Positions 23,896 through 36,236 of a stretch of 64,000 nt of DNA are shown one piece after another. The stretch lies in contig VZSR01003806.1 of the NCBI GenBank assembly GCA_013398615.1, positions 2,749,094 through 2,813,093 of the forward strand, read 5' to 3'. The notes below the pieces were generated by a model. The model made no database searches. It was not told where the DNA came from and saw only the letters and a program-made list of their open reading frames with translations. Position 1 is the first letter of the stretch, and each line of letters opens with the position of its first letter. This stretch comes from Brachypodius melanocephalos. Lineage: Eukaryota > Chordata > Aves > Passeriformes > Pycnonotidae. A program made the position numbers and the translations under genes.

Positions 23896-26800
23896 CTTTC
23901 TTGTAGCTGTACTACATTTGTTAATGTCAGTGAGCCTGTTGTTTAGAAAAGCCTATAGAGATCAAAAGATAAATGTCCTTCCTGCAGAAAAGCATTATTT
24001 ATTCTGTTATAGTTAGGGTCAATTGCAGATATTTCAAAGGAACTTAGAATTCTTTTGTCATTCCCTTAGGTTTATGAATCTGTATGAGGGGTATGAGGAA
24101 GTCTTAGTGATTAGTTTACTTCCTAATTATGAGGATTTCTTATTTCTTTATATTTTATAACTATATGTATTCACACCATTATTTCATTATTTCTATTGTC
24201 TTTTCAAAAGTCTTTTGTCATTTCAGCCCTTGAAGAAATTCAATTTTTGTGTTCTGCACTTATGAAACATAAATTAATCTAGAGTCTTGGTGACTCTTGC
24301 AGTATTACACAGATAGTCTGTGAGATTAAACTGTACTCCAAACTCATATTATTCCTTCAGCAACAGACATACATGACCTTTGTTTCTTCAGTTTAAATTT
24401 TTCCTAGGAATTGCCATTTTTACTATTGACCATAAAAATGAAAAGCATGGCCTTCATTCATGAACACACAGCATTTGTGAACATTTCATATCTCACAGAA
24501 ATGGAGTCAGGCAGATCATCTCTGCATTCTCACTCATGCTGAAATCCAAGGGTCAGAGAATGAGTGCATTCATTTCATCCTATTCACCTTCTCTAACTCA
24601 TAGAGGTACAGGGCCTCAGCTTGCCGTTTGCTGCCTACTGGTAGAACATTCTACACCAGTGGACATAGAAGAAAGTCGTGTTCTTAGCATGGAATGCTTC
24701 AATGGGCAATGAATTGCAAACAGAGATTATGAAGATAGGATGATTTGCAATATAAGTTCTTTAACAATGTATGGAACACAGTTCACACACAAGGGACACT
24801 TATCAATACACAAATTACTACATCACAGGCAGGTCTAAATAGAAAGCAATACTCTTGCTCTAAACCTGAAACTAAAACATAGCAGGAAAAGTCTTTGCTC
24901 TCAACAGGGCTCAAAACATTGACAAAAACTGAAAGGCTCTAAATGTGCAGAGAAATCTGCTTCTGTGAAAACTGAATGTATAGTAAAATGATGCTGTGAT
25001 CTGCATAAGTAGGAGAGCACAAAATATCACTTACATGTAGTATCTCATTTTCCTTTTTAAATATGTGATGTATCTGTCATTCATTCCAGCGCAACACTGC
25101 ACAGATGACATTCAAAACTGTGATAGGAACTTGTCACAGCTGAAGTTCTCCAGACTTAAGCTTGGAAATGTCAGGAGATATTGCTGAGTTGTAACCAGCT
25201 TGACACATCCAGACGGCTCATTCAACCCTGAAGCTACCTCATGTACAGAGTGAAATGACACAGTCCAGTGCCCAAGATCAAGCTGGCATGGCACAGCTTT
25301 TGTCCCCAGTACAGGCAGGATGTCTGTCAGGAGTGTGGCCTGGCTTGTGCTGTTCCATACCCTGCTGAGGAGACGTTCTTGGCATGGGCCAAATGTGCTC
25401 AAGGGTATGTGCTGTGGCAGGGATGAATAATCGCTTTGTTCATCCTTCAAATTTTGTCATCTCAGCTTTAACCTCTGTCTACTCTCTGAACCTTATCTAT
25501 CAGCTTAAATTCTCTTTCTTCATCTGCAAAGTCTTGCCTCTTTGTTGGCCCTCATTTTTCATGCGTTCATTCTACCCTTAAAAACCAGGCATGCTGTTTC
25601 CATCTAATTGTACTTCTTTCATAACCTATCCATCCACAAAATAGGCCCCAGTGTCAGTGGACTTGTTGCTCACAGACTTTAAAAGGTTCACATCAGCAAG
25701 ACTTATAATCAATTAACTGCCTTCTCCATCACAATACAGGAGAAAGACTGAACTAGAACTGATATTGAACTTCTTAGTTCATAGGATTTTGATTTATTTT
25801 TTATTGGCCTGCTCCAGACCTTGCATCAATTTTTTTTTACTGTGTGCTTTTCTTTCAGCCTGCAAGCTCCCTATGGCGGCTGTATTTTTAGTTTTTATAT
25901 AGTTCCTGGTGTTATAAGTCTGGCAACAAATGAGAGAAAACACAGCCCTAAAAATGTCTGAATTAAACTGCAGCTGGAATTTCATTCAATCACATAATGA
26001 CCAAATGTGTCCAGAGGATGAATATGGGACACCCATCACATCACTCCATAATCTGAGAAAATAAAATCACCTCTCTTGGACTAGGGAAACTTAAAGATCT
26101 AAAAGAGGAGTCTACTGTACCTCAAGTCCTGCTGTGCAATCAAAGCACTTCTTGCAGGTAGCCTTTCACCCTGGCCAAAGACACCCCCAGACTGCTCAGT
26201 GCATGTCATGAGAACACAGAACTGAGAACTGGTCCTGACCTCAGGGAAACAATCAAATGTCTGCATGCCTGGAAGATGTTCTGGACTCCTCACCCCTCCT
26301 GACAGCTTATTGGACCTTGCCCAAGAGGCTAAAAACACTTCTAGAAAACCTATTCCTTTCCTCACCCAATCCTCAAGAGGTTACATCCAATCTTTATCAC
26401 ATCTATAAAGCAAACTAGGCATGGTGAAGGCTCCTCCTCCAGCCATGAGGCCAACTGACGTGCTCTGGCCATATCTTCAAGAACAGGTTGGATCCATCCA
26501 AACTGTGATGGGGAATGATCCCTTGTCCATGTTAATTCTCTAGGAAAGCCTGGGAGTTATTTGGGACAGAGAAATGTAGTTGGCCAAGTGTAAAATTAAG
26601 ACAGGAACCTGTCTGAGCAGCATCACAAATAATCCAATTCCCATTTGTAGGGCATTGTCGTGGCACTGTTTAATTTACTACAGATGTAGCCCAGGTGGCA
26701 GTATTGTCAAATACAATCTTCTCATGCCTTGTTCTCATAGCATGCTGATAAGCAACAAATACACAGAAGGACAGCAGGGCTGGGAAAACTCTGACTGAAA

Positions 26801-26955
26801 TGAAAATTAAAGCTGATAGTAGCAGATTTTGTGTTATTGAGGTTTTCCTGTGCAAGAGGCCTGTGTGAAAAGGATTAACAGTAAGAGGAAGTCATTGTTT
26901 AGTTAAGTTGGTTTTGTTTTTCAAATCACAGCCTCCTTTTGTCTCGTTCATATAT

Positions 26956-26976
26956 TTCTCTCTCTCACACACACAT
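26956..26976 (+). repeat. short (TC)n-(AC)n tract
   Basis: A run of TC dinucleotides passes directly into AC dinucleotides. It is short, and nothing further is associated with it. Confidence 0.8.
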
Positions 26977-27149
26977 AAACATACAGAAATGTTCCTGATG
27001 AATTCAGAAAAGATCTTTCCATTTCAGTATGCTGGCTCCAGCACTGGCCGAAAAGGATATTGATGGAAACAGGGCAAATACATAGATTGCCTAAAATACC
27101 TTTCCAGCTTCCTGCAACCAGCACTTAAGGGACTTCCTGAGACAGAAGT

Positions 27150-27550
27150 TTAATCTCGACCATCATTTTTAATAGCCACCAATGGATCTATCCTCTATGG
27201 ATTTATCTAATCTTCTCTGAGCCCATTTGTACTGATAGTCTCTACTGCATCCTGTGCCAATGCACCTCACAATTTAATTATGCTTTATTTGAAAAAGAAT
27301 TTCCTTTTTGTTTGTTTATCAGGATGCCTGATAATTAAATTAGGTGCCTCTAGTTCTTCGGTTGTGAAAAATAATGGACCATTGAGCCCTACTTACTATG
27401 TCTATATAATTTATAATTGTGTAGACTGTATCCCTGCCTTAGTCCTCCCTTTTCCAAACCAAAGAATCAATCTGTTTAGTATTTTATTATGGCAAAGCTA
27501 TTCTAAAACTTCCATTATCCTTTTCACTCTTCTCTGCACATTTTTGTTGC
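27150..27550 (-). mobile_element. ancient CR1/L3-type LINE fragment, antisense
   Basis: Read on the plus strand, the segment carries the reverse complement of an old amniote CR1/L3 end-of-ORF2 and 3' region. Landmarks are TGGATTTATCTAATC, GAGCCCATTTGTACTG, CATCCTGTGCCAATG, CAATTTAATTATGC, TGCCTCTAGTTCTTC, TTTTCCAAACC and CTTCTCTGCAC, all in the expected order and spacing. Reading frames are broken throughout. Age and divergence suggest insertion well before modern bird orders split. Confidence 0.75.
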
Positions 27551-28454
27551 TGTGCCATGCCACTTTCAGACACAGCAGCTAGAAATTCAAATGACTTTAC
27601 AGTATTTTTTTTAGTGTGGTATGCTGTGGTTCTCTGGTTTTTTTTTTCTTCTATTTTATTTCTTAATATTTTCATCTACCCCTTTTCATAACTTAAAGAA
27701 TTCATTAGTCATATTAAGTTGTGCTGAAGAGAGACAATTTGTTTGGCTTTACAAACACAAACATGCTTCTCTTACATATTACTCTAATAAATATTGAAGG
27801 ATCCCAGCCTTTTACTTATCTCAGATTACTATCAAAATTCTTAAAAAACACACCCTTCATGTCCCCTGAAAATCAGGGCTGAGGAATTCCTGTTCTCTTG
27901 CTTTCATCCAGCCTTTCCAGTTTTATACAGTATAGTTCCACACAGCAGCACTATGAAAGGCACACAGCCTAATAAATCAGGGTGAGGAAGCTGGCTCTGT
28001 CCCTCAGATCCTGTCTTGGAAAAAGAATAAAATAAAATATATGGTGGTGGACCACAGAAGCTGTCAGGGATCATCTTGGTCTGTGCACACTAACTCCTAC
28101 CTCCCAGCTTTTGGCAGCTGAAAATCATCCACAAAACACAGGTTGCCTTAGCAATATTGTGGTGATTACCCTGAAATGCTTTGGTTCCCCACAGCAGCCT
28201 CTCCTGAGTCAGCCAGAGTCATTTTGCTCCTTGGGAGGCTTTCTGAGCTACCTTATCCCTTTCACCCCAAATATCTGCAAGTTCTTCTTCCCTTCCTCAC
28301 TTAAAGCAATAAATGCAAAAACGTGTTGGATGATGCTGTGAAGTCTTAAAGCAGAGTTACTTTTCAGTCATTCTAACACTTAAATGAATAATTCAGTTAA
28401 ATAACTCTATCTTTTCATATCAAAATTAACAAGTGACTGCGAGCGAGAAAAGAG

Positions 28455-28520
28455 TAACTCAGTGATAAGACATTGTGTTCAAACTTGGCTCTGTGTGACA
28501 TGCTGCAAACCGTCTGTGAA
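28455..28520 (+). mobile_element. possible tRNA-type SINE relic
   Basis: AGTAACTCAGTGATAAGAC, followed by a B-box-like TGTGTTCAAACTTGGC, has the spacing of a Pol III internal promoter. The downstream sequence is not clearly alignable to a family I know. It could be chance. Confidence 0.25.
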
Positions 28521-31500
28521 ATTCCTAAAAGTTCTTTCTTCCTGGATTTTTCACAGCTGAATGACTACATCAAGCCCTGAACAAGCTATTTACCCTTTAT
28601 TGCTTTTCAGGATATGTGAGAGGAATCCTAAATATTCTGTAATAAAAAGTGGGAATATTAAAAATTATAGTACCTCATTATTGTGAATTATAACCCACAT
28701 CCTGTGAACAGTATTTTCTGGATACCCCAGAAAAATTTCTCCCTACAGCTCTTCACAATCCTTTATATTTCTTTATGCAGGTAAACTGCAACAATTGCCT
28801 TTGACACACCTTCATCTTCCACCCACTCTGGCAGCTCTTGGAAGGACTCACAGCTCACTCACAGGGGGAAATTGAGGAAGTCCAAGAAGTCTATCTTGGA
28901 CTTTGGCAGAGAGGAAATAGGAAATCCATGTCAGGAACACAGAAGGATTTTGCACAGCTGTGAAGGCTTAACTAACCTGTCAGAGAAGTAAAATGCTCAC
29001 CAAGTCTATTAAAATACCTGCAGAAATTACATGAAAACATCCTTAAGAAAGTCCAAAGTGAGGAAGAATGCCAGCACAAAAATGTAGGACAAGGTCCAGT
29101 AGTGAGAGAGGAGTAAACAATTCAGAAATCTTGGCTTACACCTCTCCAAAAAATACATAAAAATTGTCCCTGAATTGCACTGGTTTGTGAAGAGGAAACT
29201 GGATATTTCTCTTACTGGATGAGTGTAGTTATTTAGTAATCTTTCTATCTTCTGCATATACCTGGAAATGAAAAGTCATTCAGAAGAAATAAACTGTAGA
29301 AGAAATTTTCAATATATTTCAAAATCACTTTTAGAATAGGCATTTCCTTAAGACTTTCCTTAAAAATAACTGAAATCTCTAACACTAAACTATGTTTGAC
29401 AGCACATGGAGTTTGTAACCTTTCCATCATCAGGTTAAAACTAGATATTCTCACACTATATTTTTTTTTACTCTTTGGTAAAAACCACAACCAGATATAC
29501 AAGAAGGATTACTCGTAGGTCATGGCATTCTGATTTTACAGATTCATTTTTTGGTGGGGCAAAAGGTCTGAGCAATGTCCCTGTCTTTCACATGTTCAAT
29601 AAATAAGATATTTTAATGTTTGAGAACAACTGCATTTGTTACACTGATCTACCATGGTAGGAGACATTTAGCATGGAAAACCTTTGACCCCAAAGGGATG
29701 TGAGGGCAAAGTCAGCAGTTCCACTGAAAACTGAAATTAGCTATTAGTATCTGCAGCTGTGAAACCCCTCAATGAGGCCTTTGACATTAGATGATGAAGC
29801 TCTAACTGGAGACAGGATGTGCATGTGTTTTTCTCTATGTGCAAGGTTAAAAGACAGCAGAGGGAGGGCTCAAATATATTCATTCCTACACAAGACAATT
29901 TTGGTGAGGATTTCTGTGAACACTTATGTGCTGGGGTGGTAAGATTGACAGCTGGTGAGTTTTTTTATCTAGCAAATATGATTGCATAATATATAATATG
30001 CAGCTTCCTGTTGGCAATTTAAGCAGATATGAAATGCAGTACCTATAAATGAGCCCTTTTTCTCTCTCAAAAATAGCAATAACCAGGATGACTTTTCTTC
30101 CTAGAAAGAATCATGGGTCTGGAGCAGCTGTAGCAGGCAAAGAGTGATGGATCAGGATGCTTCATTTCTTTGCCCTATGTTTTCATCATCCTGTAGATGC
30201 TGCTGAAGTTATGCTCAGTGCCTCAGATTAAATGCATTTTCCAGCAATTGGTTATTAGTTCATCCCCCACCATCCCTATGCAATTGCAATGTGAGATTTG
30301 TTCTCTCATCTACTTCCTTCCATCTCTCTCCTCTTTCCCTTGTCCTATATCCCTCTCTTATCCATCTTCTCCATAAATATGCTTTATTTTTTCTTCTTTT
30401 TCCTTTTAATTCTCCCCCATTAGTATTTTCTTTTTTTTAAATCTTCTTCCATCCACAGTCCTAATGCTACTGAGCTACAAGTAATATGGGACAGGTTGAA
30501 GGTCACATGAAGATTTTGTGCATGACGCATGTATAGCCCCAACTATGTGCTTGACTGAGATATTTGTACCACCAGGTTTTTAATGGAGCAATGCAAATAT
30601 TTAGAAAAACCAAATGCATTTTCCTTGTTCCCATAGCAATTTTTAGCTACAAATTATAAAATCACATCTTAGAAATAACTTAAAATTAACTAAAATTAAT
30701 TAGAAACCAATTAAATTTGTTAAGTGATAATCTAAAATTAAATAAACATCTATATTTAAATTAATTTCATATAGTTTTCTCTTTTTTTCACAAGTTAAAA
30801 GAGATGTCAGGCACCACATATTCAAGGTAGAAAAATGAAATTACTAAAAATGTCAGAATAGGGTGCTTTGACAATTCAAAATCTCTCTTTTCCCCCTGTA
30901 CTTTTATTTTAAGAAGGAATTTGTTTGGAACTGACTCATAAACAGTTTCACTTTCACTAAGGTTATGCTTTACAAAGAAAAGGGTTTTGCCAACTACCTC
31001 ACCACAGAGAGCTTTCTCACTAATGCATTTGTTTAACACTCTGCACAGTGGGTGCAACCCTCCTTGGGTCCTCTCTAGCTCTCTAGAAATTGTGTAATAT
31101 ATAGCAGAAATTTCTGTGATTGCTTAGGATACACAGACACTGAGTCATTACATTTTAAAACCAATTACAGTGGAGCTGAGGTGAACCTTTGTGTTGTTGG
31201 TTGTGACATTCAATTACAACCTGTGCAGCCGCTGGGTTATTTGGATTTTCCCTATGACACAAATAGAAATGAAGTTGAAGGAGAATCAATTCTCTGTGTG
31301 GCCAGTGAAAATGGAAGGCAAAATGATGAGCTGTTTGTTGAGGGATGGGCAAAATCAATATTTAGGATGTTACAAAAGGTATACAGATGCTTGGCCAGTT
31401 CCCAATCTTAAAGGTCACTGGTCTCATCAAAAGAGATGAATTTTTCATCTAATTTCTCAAGGATAGGCTTTTCACTGAAGCATCTGGGAAGCCTGGGCAC

Positions 31501-34104
31501 CCTTGTCTTCCTCCCTTTGGTGGAGAGGAGTGAGCAGCTCTAGACTGATCTGTGTCCTGCCCATTTATCCAGGGACTAAGGAAAGTGCTGCATTGCCAGG
31601 CCCATCACCACCAGTGCTCAAATGAGGGCCTAAAGCAAAATGACATTAAGCCAGACTGTCATGATTACTTAAAAAGGAACTGAGAAACTAAACACAAATA
31701 TTTGCCCTCAGCCAAGGTGCTGTTTGTTCAGGTCACATCACTAGTTGTGGTTATGTGTGTAGCTGTTGCACTGGCAGATGTACAACCTAAATTTCTTCCA
31801 CATTTAAGTGCTGTTAATCCTACTTGAGTCACAAAGTGAAATAGTTTCCAGACCTATTTCACTACAAGAATTTGTCTTTGAGGTCTGTGTGTGGGCAAAT
31901 ACCCACACAGAGCCAAGGTCACTGACGTGCACATGGGCTCTTTGTACTCGTGCATCTGCAAGGCACTAAAGGTACTTTGCACAGATGTTCACCCGGCCTT
32001 TTCCTGCCCTGGCAAATGTACATGGTCAGGAATACACCCAACTTGCTCTTTGGAAGAATTCACACAACTGAAAAATTTAACAACAACAAAAAAATTAATA
32101 ATATTAGCTTAGATACTTGATCAGATTTGGTTGGTTTAATGTGCTTAAGAATATCATCTCTATTGAAGTAATCATCCATCTGCCTGTAAGGTAAGTCAGA
32201 TCAGTCAAACCATAGCTTGTAAGGTAAAAGTACCTGGAATTAGATCATATCTGCCAATAGTACAGTGTAAAGTTCAGTTACCAAAGGTCAGCTGACATAT
32301 GGTGACTTAATAAACCCCGTGCCACATGCTAGTGTGGCAGGGCCCTCATTTTGATCTGTCCATCACAGCCACAAAATATACAGGAAACTAACACATCATT
32401 CCATTTACAGTTACATTTGGGCAGTTTCAGTACCTTGAACACAGTGTCTTTTAATTGCAATCCTTTTTTACCACAATCTTACTCTAACTGCTGTTCAGGA
32501 CACCCGTAAACATTTGCTGGGATGTTACATACAGCCATGTACAGTATTTCATACATGTACATACAGTATTTCAGCCATGACTGCATTTTCAAGGGAAGGA
32601 GGAGAAAGGCTTGTATAAGGGTCTTCAAGCTCACGTTACAAATGGAAACCAAATGATTCCTGTTAAGCTTGTTTTTCTTCTCCATATCTTTTTTAATTCA
32701 ATGCCATAAATAGGGACACCAGAAAGGCTAGAAGGCTAAAATGGAATATTTCTGATGCAATGCTTAAATCAAGCCCAGGCTGATAGTGACAAACTCCTTG
32801 GCTGAAAACGAATTAGTGAATTCTGTGAATTCCCACAAGAGGGGCATGCCATCATGACAAAACTTTTATTTCTTCTCCATTGTCTTAGAATGAAAGGGCA
32901 AGAGGAATAAAATAACCTTTTTATCCCATCAGAGTCAAATCACATCAAGGAGATGATACAAGGAATCTTGCTTCCATGTACCCATTATTCACCCATGCAA
33001 CTGGATGTAGCTCCTCTGCTGTCATTCTGGTAACTCTTAAGGACACTTGCAAGTTTTAGGAATGCAAAGATAGTTTTGCTCTATTGAAATCCATGAATAA
33101 GGCCTCCACAATTTTAGCAATTTGGTCTCTCAGTAATGGGATTTAAAATGAGTTTAAATCAGTGTTTAATTTCTACTCTTTCAGGACAATGGCAGTGATT
33201 AGTGGTAATGTTTAACTTCCACTTACATTTTTAATGCAGCTGTAATACTGTCTGCATTTGGCTGCTGTTTTAATGATTACTAATGACTTTATTTTGAAAG
33301 TAATATTACTTTTTGTATCCATTCTCCGGCCTCTGAGCAAAAAGCTAATTTGAGTCAAATTATGCAGTCTCTTCATTCAAGACCTTCCATTGGTTTAACT
33401 TTATTTCAAGTCAGTCCAAAGTAAAATGGCAAAGGCACTGAAAACACACCATGTATTTACAGGTGGCAGAAAGAATACGACTGTGTGAAAGTGGCAGCTA
33501 AAAATAAATAAGAAAAAAGATGCCATACTGACAAGAAACATACATCAATGACTTTCTAGCCATCAGTTCCAGCACTGAAAGCATTTAATGGGTTAAATTT
33601 CACTGTTGGACCCACAGCTCTTATATGTAGAATCATCTCCCATCATGTCTGTGCAATCACCTATGGCAGCACTGATGGCTGTGCTCTGTGCAGTCTCTTA
33701 ATTAAAGAGTAACCTGAGCATGCCTTATTTATATATCTCTTCCTTCTGAATTTCCTGAGGAATTTTTCTTGACTTACTCCTTGATGAATAAGCAAATTTT
33801 TGGTGTTTTGTTGTTGTTTTTCTTTCTTTTTTTCACTTATTATTCCATTCTTAGAAAATATCAACCCCTTGAGACCTAAATTTCTTTGCCAGAATATATC
33901 AATTTTGATGAAGGTTTTCTCTTTCAGTCAAAGAAGGAAGGAAATCTGCCTTGGAAGAACTTGCTAATTTTGACATTGATTCAGCATAGAAGAAGCAGAT
34001 GTCAGCTGTTACTTTATCTGGGTCAGATTTCGTTTTAGAAAATAAGTCCCTCACTTCGATCAAGCACTCAAAATATCTTAGTGTTCTGGACTTGATATTT
34101 TCTA

Positions 34105-34194
34105 TGGGGTTTTTTTGGTTTTGTTTTTGGGGTGTTTTTTGGGTTTTTTTTTGTGTTTTTTTGTTTTGTTTTGTTTCATTTTTGGGTTTTTTTG
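34105..34194 (+). repeat. T-rich low-complexity tract with G runs
   Basis: T homopolymers of 4-9 bases alternate with runs of 1-4 G, with almost no A or C. It is low-complexity sequence inside non-coding DNA. An A-rich tract follows 160 bp downstream. Confidence 0.9.
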
Positions 34195-34355
34195 ACCTAT
34201 TGAAACTAATTTAAATAGCTAAATATTTGTTAAGACAGAGGGAGGATGATTCACCATGCCAAAAGTCAAGTAATGTCAAGTAGAATAGAAAAAGCAGAAA
34301 AACATGTTTGGGTTTCTCATATTGCCACTAGTGATCCTATAAATCTTCAACAACT

Positions 34356-34395
34356 AAAAAAAAAAAATTAAAAAAAAAAATTAAAAAAAAAAAAA
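34356..34395 (+). repeat. A-rich tract, (A)n-TT units
   Basis: Runs of 11-13 A are separated by TT dinucleotides, giving a period of about 13. It is complementary in composition to the T-rich tract at 34105-34194. Confidence 0.9.
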
Positions 34396-34949
34396 GAGGA
34401 AAAAGCAAACATAAGGTTTCAGTTTCTGCTATGTCTCTGGGATGAAGCTTGCTTTCTTTGTGTCAGCCCAATAAAGGAGAAAGAGGAAGGATGTTTGAGG
34501 TTATGACAATAACCACAGCGTGTGGTTATGGATTTGTCTTCCAAGTCATCACTACGGTTGCTGAGTCCCCTGTTTCCAAGGAATGGTTACATGCTTACCT
34601 GCTGACAGGAAGTAGTGGATTGATTCCTCTGTTTGGTTCCCTGTACAGCTCTTACTTTCTTTTTAACTGTCATTATCTTGGTCCAGGAGTCTTTTCCCAT
34701 TCCTTCTATTTTCTCCCCATCCCATGGCAGAGGGAATGAGGAAGCAGCTGTGCGGGCATTTGGCTATTGGCTGGGGCCAGCCCACAACCCGGTTTTGCTG
34801 CAGTTCTGACAACTCCTGTGATAGTGAAAAACTTTTCTGTTCAAATGTTTAGTTCTCCAAATAAGGCCAGTACCTGTTTGAATACCCTGCACACCTAATT
34901 TTGTGGAATAAGTGAAATTACTACCATTTTCACCACCCAAATGGCCAAC

Positions 34950-35012
34950 TTAGTGGACAGTTGGACTTGATGATCTTAGAAGTCTTTTCAAACCTTAATT
35001 ATTGTATTTTGT
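34950..35012 (+). mobile_element. CR1 LINE 3' terminal fragment
   Basis: AGTTGGACTTGATGATCTTA, then GAAGTCTTTTCAAACCTTAA, then TTATTGTATTTTG follows the end of avian CR1 (TTGGACTTGATGATCTTAGA-like, then a TTTTCCAACCT-like segment and a degraded terminal repeat). Only the last 60 or so bases remain. Confidence 0.8.
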
Positions 35013-36219
35013 ACCTCATTCCATAAAAGGGAGGGAAAAGGGGTTTTTTCCCCACGGAACATCTTTTAAAGTTTTTGGATTTAGGGACAAAAGGGGAATT
35101 ATAAGTGACTAAAAGTTACTGCCTTTGAAAGATATAGAACATGACATGTTTTGTTGAAATGCTTTCACTGATACAAAATCCCATAATGTTATGCTCAGAT
35201 ACCTTCTCCCCCATCCTGAATTTTACTCCATCATTGGGGCAGTGAGAGCAGGGCCTCCTGTGCTACCTCATGCTCACCCCAGTAGTTTTCCATCTCCTGC
35301 ATGCAGATGTGTGCTCATCCATCTTTAGCCCTCTGTTCTCACACACATAAACACCCTTGCTTAAGATCATGTGCCTTCTTATTAAGAATCATTACAGCAC
35401 ACAAAACTTTAATCTGGCTAGAAATCACCAGTTGCTAAGCAATGGCAACTCAAGCCTTCACCACCAGGAATAGACTCTGGGTCCTGGTAAAAACTTCACT
35501 GAAGCCTGAGCAACAACAGCCTTGTTGCCATCAGTACTGGAGATAAACACATCAGCCAATCTGCTGAACTGATTAGCAGAAATCACACTTGATGGGAAGG
35601 ATAAATATCTCCATGGATAGTGTTGTCCAGGGCAGCATGACAGGGTTTCCTTCACAACTCATTAAGTTATATTCCTCATGTTCTGGACACATGGACTCAG
35701 CCCTGGGTAGACACAGGGGACTCTAAAATATCCCCAGTTATTCTCTTAGGTTTAGTTTCTCCATTGGCAATAGCTTTCTTCTCAAAACTCTAATCAAAAG
35801 TTGTAAATAACAAGAAAAACTCCATTAAAAGAACTCCCAGACAGAGAAACAGCATGATATCTGTGAATCCCTGCTCATTCTGCCACAGTAATTTCTCCTC
35901 TTATTTGTTCATATTGAAATTAAAGATTAGAAATACTGTTCTCCTAAATTTACAAAAGTTCATTTCTGCATTGCTCAGATCACGTTTTCCTAATGATACA
36001 ATGCTGGATTTAACATATACGTCATGAAATAAGTAATTAACACTAGATTATTATGGTTATTCATAGTAATATGATAGAATTAGTATTTCTAATACTTATT
36101 AGAAGAATTGTTTTATTGAAAACAGTTTACAAAAAAAGTCCACAATCTGGGACAGCAAAGCCCTCAAGTGGACGTTAGGACGCCTGGAAACTCTGCAGCC
36201 ATAGAATTTTTCATCCTGG

Positions 36220-36236
36220 TTTTTTTTTTTTTTTTT
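36220..36236. repeat. poly-T tract
   Basis: Seventeen consecutive T. No retrocopy was recognised next to it. Confidence 0.9.

Larger units (their letters stand above)
21586..34000. other. non-coding stretch upstream of the 66-bp exon, part 1
   Basis: In gene orientation this lies 5' of the 66-bp exon, probably within a long DLGAP2 intron. It holds a MIR-like core fragment (23825-23895), a (TC)n/(AC)n tract (26956-26976), an antisense CR1/L3 copy (27150-27550), a possible tRNA-type SINE relic near 28455-28520 and a very AT-rich patch (30690-30775). The remainder is unique AT-rich sequence. No coding exon was recognised. Open frames are at most about 112 codons and lack domain signatures. Confidence 0.65.

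Noticed and set aside
30960..31057. Minus-strand KALCGEV peptide resembling the DLGAP2 segment before the 66-bp exon
   Set aside because: Only the short LCGE core matches, the donor would be GTAGTT, and the phase would be 0 rather than the required 1.
34600..34700. Possible minus-strand exon ending at CAG|GTAAGC near 34599
   Set aside because: Strong donor consensus only. The upstream acceptor is weak, and no DLGAP2 peptide is encoded in any frame.
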